From Pseudomonas sihuiensis (GTDB lineage: Bacteria; Pseudomonadota; Gammaproteobacteria; Pseudomonadales; Pseudomonadaceae), in NCBI RefSeq assembly GCF_900106015.1, contig NZ_LT629797.1, forward strand, positions 3,968,001-4,032,000: DNA of 64,000 nucleotides, in the 5' to 3' direction. Below are positions 58,447 to 64,000 of this stretch, piece by piece (position 1 is the stretch's first letter; every line of letters starts with the position of its first letter). The position numbers and the translations under genes are program-made. The notes beneath the pieces were generated by a model. The model was given only the letters and a program-made list of their open reading frames with translations, was not told the origin of the DNA and made no database searches.

Positions 58447-59471
58447 TGCGAGAAGGCCTCGGGATGCAGCGCGGCAGCCAGGGTTTCGATGGCGGCGACG
58501 TTGTCCAGGCTCGGTGTGACGGCGAGATAGGAGAGCACCACGAAGCGCTGCTGGCGAATCGCCGTGACGCCCTGCAGCGCCGGGTGCTGCAGGAGAAAAT
58601 CGCGCTTCTGCGCCGCCGTGCGTTCGCCATAATCGACGATTAGGATCAGCTCCGGGTCCTGCTCGACCACGGCTTCCCAACCCACCTGCATCCAGTTGGC
58701 CGCTACGCCGTCCATCACGTTGCGCCCACCGGCCGCGGCGATCAGCGACTGCGGCATGCCCAAACGGCCAGCACTGAAGGGCAGGTCCTCGCCGCTGTCG
58801 TAGACGAACACCCGCGGTCGCGTCGGTTGCTCACCGAGCTGCGCACTTACCGCTGCCACCCGCGCCTGCATGCCCTGTACCAGGGTCTCGGCACGTTCCT
58901 CGACGGCGAAGATGCGGCCGAGATTGCGCAGGTCGGTATAGACATCGTCCAGGCTGGCGACGCGCTTGGGCATAACGTGCGCACAGGACTCGCTGAGCTC
59001 GTACACCGGGATGCCGAAGCGCGCCAGGCTGGCCGGGGTGACCTCGCCGCCGATGCGCATGCCGTAGTTCCAGCCGGCGAAGAAGAAGTCGGCGTCGGCA
59101 TCGAGCAGATTCTCCAGCGACGGATAGCGCGCGGCCAGTTCGGGCAGCCCATCGAGCTGCGCCTGCATGGCCGGCTCGACGGTCTTCCAGCCGCTGATGC
59201 CGCTGTAGCCGACCATGCGCTGCCTCAGGCCGAGGTCCAGGAGCATGGCGGTCAGGGTGATGTCGTGGCTGACCGCGCGTTGCGGCGGGCGCTCGATGGT
59301 CAGTTGGCGATCGCAGCTGGTGACGGTGACGGCCCAGGCGGGGCTGGCCAGCGCCAGCAGGATTGCACCAACGAGTGTAGGAGCGAGCTTTGCTCGCGAA
59401 GCTTCTGTCGTTTCCCAGGGTTCGCGAGCAGAGCTCGCTCCTACAGATGCAGCCGTGCATGAACGCTTCAT
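58443..59471 (-). CDS. BtuF/FecB-type periplasmic binding protein with REP in its leader
   Basis: A 342-residue binding protein of the class III fold (Cobalamin/metal-chelate type): VSHDITLTAMLLDLGLRQRMVGYSGI...LLDADADFFFAGWNYGM. The true signal peptide looks like LAPTLVGAILLALASPAWA. In front of it is an in-frame extension of about 30 residues (CTAASVGASSAREPWETTEA) encoded by a REP palindrome at 59377-59446. The ATG at 59471 overlaps the ATPase TGA (TGATG). The long polar n-region is odd for export and may lower secretion or be trimmed. Ligand unknown. Confidence 0.88.
   Translation of the reverse strand: MKRSCTAASVGASSAREPWETTEASRAKLAPTLVGAILLALASPAWAVTVTSCDRQLTIERPPQRAVSHDITLTAMLLDLGLRQRMVGYSGISGWKTVEPAMQAQLDGLPELAARYPSLENLLDADADFFFAGWNYGMRIGGEVTPASLARFGIPVYELSESCAHVMPKRVASLDDVYTDLRNLGRIFAVEERAETLVQGMQARVAAVSAQLGEQPTRPRVFVYDSGEDLPFSAGRLGMPQSLIAAAGGRNVMDGVAANWMQVGWEAVVEQDPELILIVDYGERTAAQKRDFLLQHPALQGVTAIRQQRFVVLSYLAVTPSLDNVAAIETLAAALHPEAFSQ
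59377..59446. repeat. REP palindrome inside the signal-peptide region
   Basis: TGTAGGAGCGAGCTTTGCTC and its inverted counterpart GAGCAGAGCTCGCTCCTACA enclose about 30 bases. This is a standard Pseudomonas REP pair, but it lies within the coding region of the binding protein and keeps the frame open. On the mRNA it would fold just after the start codon. Confidence 0.85.
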
Positions 59472-60241
59472 CAAACAATCCAAGTAATGCGCGGATGACC
59501 CGCCAGTGGATGGGTATCGACCAGCGCCTGCAGGCCGAACACCTGCTGCAGCAACTCGGCGGTGAGCACCTCGGCAGGCGTACCGATGGCCACCAGACGG
59601 CCCTGGTCGAGCACGCAGAGGCGGTCGCAGAAGGCCGCCGCCAGGTTTAGATCATGGAAGCTGGCCAGCGTCGCCAGGCCCAGCGCCTTGATCTGGCCCA
59701 GCAGTTCGAGCTGGTAGCGCGGGTCGAGGTGGTTGGTCGGCTCGTCGAGGATCAGCACTTGCGGCTGCTGCACCAGGGCCCGGGCGAGCAGAGCGCGCTG
59801 CTTCTCGCCACCCGAGAGGCAGGCGAAGGGCTGCTGCGCCAGGTCGCTCAAACCGACACGGGCCAGCGCCTCATCCACCAGACGCAGATCCTCGGCATCG
59901 TCGCCATCGAACAGCCCCTTGTGCGGCGTACGGCCCATGGCCGCCACCTCGTGCACGCGCAGGCCGAAGTCCTGCGGAAATTCCTGCAGCACCACGGCCA
60001 CGCGCTGCGCACTCCAGCGCGGCGGGCGCTGCCACAGCGCCTCGCCGTCCAGCTTGACCTGGCCGGCGCTGGGCCGCTGGAAGCGATAGGCACAGCGCAG
60101 CAGGCTGGTCTTGCCGCTGCCGTTGGGGCCGATCAACCCCAGCAGCTCGCCGTCGCCGACGTCCAAGTCGATGCCCTCGAGCAGCGGACGCTGGCCGTCG
60201 GGCGACCAGGCCAGCGCCTGAATACGCAAACGCGGAGTCAT
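59471..60241 (-). CDS. ABC ATPase of the Zur/B12 operon (BtuD/FecE-like)
   Basis: A 256-residue ATPase. Walker A GPNGSGKTS is near 36, the signature CLSGGEKQRALLARAL near 139 and Walker B VLILDEPTNHLDP near 160. It resembles the FecE/BtuD group that powers TonB-linked uptake. The ATG at 60241 overlaps the receptor TGA (TGATG), and the TGA overlaps the binding-protein ATG. An upstream in-frame start would sit inside the receptor gene and is not needed. Confidence 0.93.
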   Translation of the reverse strand: MTPRLRIQALAWSPDGQRPLLEGIDLDVGDGELLGLIGPNGSGKTSLLRCAYRFQRPSAGQVKLDGEALWQRPPRWSAQRVAVVLQEFPQDFGLRVHEVAAMGRTPHKGLFDGDDAEDLRLVDEALARVGLSDLAQQPFACLSGGEKQRALLARALVQQPQVLILDEPTNHLDPRYQLELLGQIKALGLATLASFHDLNLAAAFCDRLCVLDQGRLVAIGTPAEVLTAELLQQVFGLQALVDTHPLAGHPRITWIV

Positions 60242-62349
60242 CAGAAGCTGTAATCCGCGGTGACGAAGAACGAACGTGGCGCCCCCAGGTACCACTGCTC
60301 GCCGTCGCTGCTGGCGGTGGTGGCGTACTGGCGGTCGAACAGGTTGTTCAGCTCCAGACCCAGGCGCACATCCGGCAACGCCTGCCAGGCGATGTTGGCG
60401 TCGACCACGGTGTAGCCAGGCACCTTGGCGGTGTTGGCCGTATCGGCATAACGCGCATCGACATAACGCGCGCCGATACCGGCATCCACGCCACTACCGA
60501 GCGCCTTGTTCAGCCACAGGTTGGCGGTGCGCTTAGGCACGTTGGTCGGGCGATTGCCGCTGCGGTCGCCGCCGCCTTCGACGAAGTCGTCGTACTCGGC
60601 GCGTACGAAGGCGGCGTTGGCCGACACCTGCCAGCCCCGACCCAGCGCCAATTCCAGGGTGGCCTCCAGGCCATCGGAGGATTGCTGGCCGATCTGCTCG
60701 GTGGGCGAGGTCGGGGTTGCGCGGCTGAGCAGCTTCTTCTTGACGATATGGTAGGCGGCCAGCGTCCACTCGCCCTGCCCACCCCAGAACATCTGCTTGA
60801 GGCCGATCTCGCTCTGCCTGGCTTCGCTGAGGTCGAACTGCTGCTGAGTCGGGTTCAGGGTCAGCAAGTTGTTCACCCCCTCGGTGCTGGTGGCGTACTG
60901 ACCGTACAGCGACAGCTCGGGGGTCAGGGCGAAGACCAGCCCGGCACGCCAATTGTCGCCACTCAGGCTGCGGTCGACGCTGCTGCCATCGATCAGGTTG
61001 TCGCGCTGCAGATGCACCTGATCACGGCGCACCCCGGTGACCAGCGACAGGCGCTCGGTCAGCTGGGTACGGTTCTCGGCGAACAGCGAGAACTGCCGCG
61101 CCAGGTTGCGCTCGCGCGGGCCGTAGCCGAGCGGGTCGGTGCTCTGGTACTGACCGCCGCCGGAGCCGTTCAGCGGCACGCTGTCGCTGAAGCTGCTGGC
61201 GAAATCGTGCTGGCGGGCGAAGTGGATGCGGTTGTAATCCACACCAATCACGGTACGGCTATCGAGGCCGAACAGGGTGTGATCGAGGGTGAAGGTCTGG
61301 CGGTCGCCGACCTGTTCCTGGGTGTGCTTGATCTCGTAGAACTCGCTGCGCTCGACCGTATCGCCCGGCTGCCAGCGAAAGGCCTCGGCATTGCGCCAGT
61401 AGCGCTGGGTTTTGATGTAGTAGAGCTGGTTGCTGGCACTGAGCACGTCGTTGATGTGCCAGTCGCTTACCAGGCGGGTGATCTGGTCGTTGTAGCGAAT
61501 GTCGGCATTGGCGACGTTGTAGTTACGTTCGCGGATGCTCTCGCGGTACTTGCCGGCCACCAGCGGCGTGCCGAGATAACGCATCGGGCTCTGGTCGCCA
61601 TGGTCATGGGACAGGGTGAAGCTCAGGTCGTCATGGGCGTCCCAGCGCAGGGCCGCGCTGAGCGCCAGGCTGTCCGAATCACCGCGGTCGACCCAACCAT
61701 TGCTGGCCTGCTGATTGATGTTGAAGCGGTAGCTCAGTTCGTCACTCAGCGAACCGCCGCTGTCCAGCGCAGCCTGGCGGCGGTCGTCGCTGCCGTAGCC
61801 GAGGCGCAGCTGGTTGCGGATCTCGCCGGCGAAGGGCTTCTTCGGCACCACGTTGATCACCGCGCCGGTGGCGCCCTCACCATAGAGCACCGAAGCCGGG
61901 CCGCGCAGCACGTCGATGCGCGCTACCGACCAGGTGTCCACCGGGAAGGTCACGGTGCCGGCGCCGACGTACTGGCGGGTGCCATCGTACAGCTGCATGG
62001 TCGCCGAATGGCCGGTGAAGCCGCGCGCCGACAGCGCGGTGCCGCCATTGCCGGGCGAGCCGATGCTGCTGATACCCGGCGTGCGGGTCACGGCGTCCTG
62101 CACCGTGAGGTTGTTGCGCCCACGTACCTCGGCGCCGCTCAGGCTGCTGGTGCTGGCCGGGGTTTGCAGGGCCGACAGCTCCAGGCGCGAGCCGGACGTG
62201 GTGGGCGTATGCAGATCGCTCTCGCCTTCCTCGGCAGCGGACGCCTGGACGGTGACGGCAGGGAGATCGACATGAGATTCGCTGGCCATGGCCACACCGC
62301 CGACCAGCAGCGCGAATGGCAGGGAGCAGAGGCGTAGAAGGTGCTGCAC
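60241..62349 (-). CDS. TonB-dependent receptor of the Zur/B12 operon (PA2911-like)
   Basis: A 702-residue outer-membrane receptor, start of a four-gene operon. The signal peptide is MQHLLRLCSLPFALLVGGVA with cleavage near AMA-SES. The plug (about 45-160) contains NLTVQDAVTRTPGISSIG and VARIDVLRGPASVLYGEG; the barrel ends GAPRSFFVTADYSF. The GTG at 62349 gives a normal leader; any longer reading would run through the Zur box. PAO1 PA2911-PA2914 is a Zur-controlled operon of the same make-up, from memory. The substrate may be a zinc or cobalt complex or a corrinoid. Confidence 0.9.
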   Translation of the reverse strand: MQHLLRLCSLPFALLVGGVAMASESHVDLPAVTVQASAAEEGESDLHTPTTSGSRLELSALQTPASTSSLSGAEVRGRNNLTVQDAVTRTPGISSIGSPGNGGTALSARGFTGHSATMQLYDGTRQYVGAGTVTFPVDTWSVARIDVLRGPASVLYGEGATGAVINVVPKKPFAGEIRNQLRLGYGSDDRRQAALDSGGSLSDELSYRFNINQQASNGWVDRGDSDSLALSAALRWDAHDDLSFTLSHDHGDQSPMRYLGTPLVAGKYRESIRERNYNVANADIRYNDQITRLVSDWHINDVLSASNQLYYIKTQRYWRNAEAFRWQPGDTVERSEFYEIKHTQEQVGDRQTFTLDHTLFGLDSRTVIGVDYNRIHFARQHDFASSFSDSVPLNGSGGGQYQSTDPLGYGPRERNLARQFSLFAENRTQLTERLSLVTGVRRDQVHLQRDNLIDGSSVDRSLSGDNWRAGLVFALTPELSLYGQYATSTEGVNNLLTLNPTQQQFDLSEARQSEIGLKQMFWGGQGEWTLAAYHIVKKKLLSRATPTSPTEQIGQQSSDGLEATLELALGRGWQVSANAAFVRAEYDDFVEGGGDRSGNRPTNVPKRTANLWLNKALGSGVDAGIGARYVDARYADTANTAKVPGYTVVDANIAWQALPDVRLGLELNNLFDRQYATTASSDGEQWYLGAPRSFFVTADYSF

Positions 62350-62457
62350 GCGAGTGATTCCGGATCTTCCAGGAGAGTCGTCAGGACGCTCCAGGCTCCG
62401 GGTGTGCGCGTTGAAGGCGGTCAGCCTTGACGCTTCGCAGTCGGTGCCTGAGGCGAT

Positions 62458-62482
62458 AATGTTATTGTTATAACATAACATT
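62458..62482. promoter_or_regulatory. Zur box upstream of the TonB receptor operon
   Basis: A 25 bp inverted repeat with core TGTTATAACATAACA, identical over 19 bases to the box at folE2/dksA2 (34765-34783). It lies 109 bp upstream of the receptor GTG and downstream of the cobalamin riboswitch on the same strand, so a Zur-repressed promoter probably starts here. Confidence 0.93.
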
Positions 62483-62693
62483 ATCGTTTTTCGCAGGTAG
62501 CCTGAAACGGGCTCACGCCCTTCGTTCAGGCATGCAGAAGAGAGGTTCTTGTAGCGGAAATGGCGCGCCATATTGCTTCCATCGCAAAGAGAAAAGGCAC
62601 GGCAATCCGATGGAAATGCGCAACAGCAGACAGGGGCACGGCGGCGCCCTACTGGAGTCAACGCCCGCCCACCGCGGGTTGCCAGACACAAAC

Positions 62694-62864
62694 GACTCCA
62701 GGCCGGTCTCCGGGCTTGCGAGGGTCATGAACGCATCGCCTTCCCATGCGCGGGGCGCACAGTGGCGTATCGATGCGGTCGCTCGCTTACCGTTGCGGGG
62801 GCAGCGTCGGACTTCAACCGACTTCCCGTTTCACCTCACGCGCGGCGGCGTGAGACACCTGAAG
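62694..62864 (-). ncRNA. Cobalamin (B12) riboswitch
   Basis: On the minus strand the conserved core reads AACGGGAAGTCGGTTGAAGT, then TGCCCCCGCAACGGTAAGCG, and ends in the B12 box AAGCCCGGAGACCGGCCT. The P1 stem pairs CTTCAGG (62864-62858) with CCTGGAG (62702-62696). Just downstream CTGGAGTC can instead pair with GACTCCAG (62659-62652), which would break P1. That is a plausible ligand-controlled switch. The next annotated gene on this strand is the TonB receptor, 345 bases away, with the Zur box in between. The rest of 62350-62979 holds no gene I can support. Confidence 0.93.
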
Positions 62865-62979
62865 CGGGGCGGATATGACCACCCACACCCGCTCAAGTCA
62901 AGGCGCGGGGGCAATTGCGGGAGGCGCTTTAGCGGCGACTGCTCGTAGCCTGGATTGGCCGCAGGCGTAATCCGAGTTG

Positions 62980-63678
62980 CTAATTGTTGCCCTGCTCATC
63001 GATGCGCAACTCCGGCAACGCCCTACCCGCCACCAGGCGCTCATCGACCAGGCGAATCACCGCCGCCTCGTCCTTGATGCCGTACCACTCGCCCTGTGGA
63101 TAAAGGCTCGCAGTCGGCCCCAGATCGCAGGGGAACTGGCACTGGCTGCGGGTGATATGCACACCGCCCTCGCACTCCAGCTTTCCCGCGGCCTTGAGCC
63201 GCTGACGCAGAGTTTTCCACAGGCCCAGCGCGCCCTTGCGGGTGCAGCGCGGGCCGTTGCACAGCAGCAGGCGCTGCGCATGCGGTGGGATCTGCGACCA
63301 GGCGTGATGCGCAGGAACGGGCGGCACATCGCTGCAGGGCAGATGCGCTTCGCGATGCGCCAGCAGTGCGCTCAGGCCATCGAGCCAGGTGTCCTCCAGT
63401 GCCGTGCAGACCACGAACACCTCGGCGCCGTCGCCCCGTTCGGCGATGCGCTCGCGCAGCCAATCACGGTGCGCAGCATCGGCGCGCGGCTCCAGATCGA
63501 CCACCAGCAGCGGGCGCGGCGCCTCATCGATGGCCTGCCAGAAGCCATCCTGCTCGCTGTCATGCAGATGCGCCTCGCCGAGCAACGCTTCAATGCGCTG
63601 CTGCAGACGCTCGGACGATGCCCCACGACCCAGGCCGGGGCCGATGAACAGAACGCGGGCGTAGGGGGTTTGGCTCAT
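62980..63678 (-). CDS. Thioredoxin-like [2Fe-2S] ferredoxin-domain protein
   Basis: A 232-residue protein. The N-terminal half (about 1-120, ARVLFIGPGLGRGASSERLQQRI) resembles a CbiX/chelatase-like or sirohydrochlorin-type fold. The C-terminal half is a thioredoxin-like ferredoxin: RLLLCNGPRCTRKGA (Cys near 138 and 143) and ITRSQCQFPCDLGPTASLYP (Cys near 178 and 182). It lies directly after cobK in the cobalamin gene block. A role in electron supply or metal handling for corrin synthesis is inference. The ATG at 63678 is preferred over an extension into REP sequence. Confidence 0.8.
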   Translation of the reverse strand: MSQTPYARVLFIGPGLGRGASSERLQQRIEALLGEAHLHDSEQDGFWQAIDEAPRPLLVVDLEPRADAAHRDWLRERIAERGDGAEVFVVCTALEDTWLDGLSALLAHREAHLPCSDVPPVPAHHAWSQIPPHAQRLLLCNGPRCTRKGALGLWKTLRQRLKAAGKLECEGGVHITRSQCQFPCDLGPTASLYPQGEWYGIKDEAAVIRLVDERLVAGRALPELRIDEQGNN

Positions 63679-63829
63679 GACGGTCTCCAGAACGGGCCGG
63701 CAGTCTAGCAGCGCGTCGTGGTCCGGAGGCAATCCGGCGGGTAATAGAAGGCCCGGTGCGCGCGGCGCACCCTACGGAATCAGCGCAGGCGTAAGGCCGC
63801 CAGGCCGGCGTTGGCGGGTTTCACCCGCC

Positions 63830-64000
63830 CTACAAGGACAGCGCCTCGTAGAGAGCGCCCAACTCCGCGAACTCACGCGTTACCGCCGGCAACTCAGGCC
63901 GGCGCAGCAGCAACACCGGCAAGCCCAGCTCACGGGCCACCTGCAACTTTGGCTCGGTGGAGGCGCTGCCGCTGTTCTTGCTTACCAGCACGTCGCAGCG
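63830..64000 (-). CDS. cobK: Precorrin-6A reductase CobK, C-terminal part
   Basis: The last 56 codons of a gene that continues beyond base 64000. The text CDVLVSKNSGSASTEPKLQV...LGLPVLLLRRPELP is the conserved C-terminus of CobK/CbiJ precorrin-6A reductase, including the KNSGxxxTxxKL NADPH-side motif. It reduces precorrin-6A in aerobic cobalamin synthesis. Only the 3' end is in the window. The stop is followed by the GGTGCGCGCGGCGCACCCTA repeat arm and then the ferredoxin-like gene. Confidence 0.9.
   Translation of the reverse strand, partial: RCDVLVSKNSGSASTEPKLQVARELGLPVLLLRRPELPAVTREFAELGALYEALSL

Noticed and set aside
60682..62337. A 551-codon open frame opposite the TonB receptor
   Set aside because: Antisense shadow. 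No start region, ribosome site or family pattern, and the receptor on the minus strand is unambiguous.
62350..62691. N-terminal extension of the TonB receptor up to 62691
   Set aside because: The extension reads through the Zur box and has no signal-peptide character. The GTG at 62349 gives a normal leader.
62513..62728. A 71-codon open frame over the end of the riboswitch
   Set aside because: It lies within the B12 box and switch hairpin and shows no protein-like pattern.

Overview
The window looks like chromosomal DNA of a Pseudomonas-type gammaproteobacterium. It is high in G+C with strong G/C third-position bias, and several blocks match P. aeruginosa PAO1 neighbourhoods as I remember them: znuA/zur-znuC-znuB followed by a lipoprotein and metN-metI-metQ; a GGDEF/EAL gene beside uvrD; COG0523-DUF1826-COG0523-dksA2-folE2; and cobK beside a TonB/ABC uptake operon. 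A member of the P. mendocina/oleovorans group is a reasonable guess, but that is inference. I saw no tRNA, rRNA, CRISPR array, prophage or complete insertion sequence. Small repeats (REP-type palindromes, a ~95 bp element in two copies and one 265 bp inverted-repeat element) are frequent between genes.

Layout. 1-2.6 kb: end of an unknown gene, a DUF6708-like membrane protein and an MFS carrier. 2.8-9.6 kb: zinc uptake (znuA opposite zur-znuC-znuB), a lipoprotein and the D/L-methionine ABC transporter. 9.7-14.4 kb: a GFA-family protein, LysR regulator, VOC protein and a 960-residue PAS-GGDEF-EAL protein. 14.7-21.5 kb: uvrD, two tandem TRAP solute-binding lipoproteins, a TetR regulator, a Tim44-like protein and an ElaA acetyltransferase. 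21.6-25.9 kb: SMI1/KNR4 protein, then a GntR regulator divergent from a class III aminotransferase and a glutamine-synthetase-like ligase, with two palindromic operators between. 25.9-31.9 kb: small housekeeping and hypothetical genes. 30.5-35.7 kb: second zinc-related block (two COG0523 GTPases, DUF1826, broken dksA2, folE2). 35.8-38.7 kb: CNMP-CBS-DUF294 protein, DEDDh exonuclease, DUF2986. 38.8-43.2 kb: LysR regulator, L-serine ammonia-lyase and a frameshifted BCCT transporter. 43.5-48.5 kb: cardiolipin synthase, a solute-binding protein, a Fur-box TonB receptor and DUF3617. 48.7-56.1 kb: TAXI-type TRAP transporter with a sigma54 promoter and a DctB/DctD-like two-component system. 56.2-57.4 kb: cyclopropane-fatty-acid-synthase-like methyltransferase. 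57.4-62.9 kb: TonB receptor-ATPase-binding protein-permease operon with a Zur box and a cobalamin riboswitch upstream. 63-64 kb: ferredoxin-like protein and the 3' end of cobK.

The main theme is zinc starvation. Zur, its uptake system, zinc-independent backups (folE2, dksA2), COG0523 chaperone candidates and a Zur-box TonB/ABC operon all lie in one window, and near-identical Zur boxes mark folE2/dksA2 and the TonB operon. Two points stand out. The TonB/ABC operon carries both a Zur box and, further upstream, a cobalamin riboswitch whose P1 stem competes with a downstream hairpin. And dksA2 is split by a 265 bp MITE-like element with perfect 19 bp terminal inverted repeats, so this zinc-responsive backup is probably lost here.
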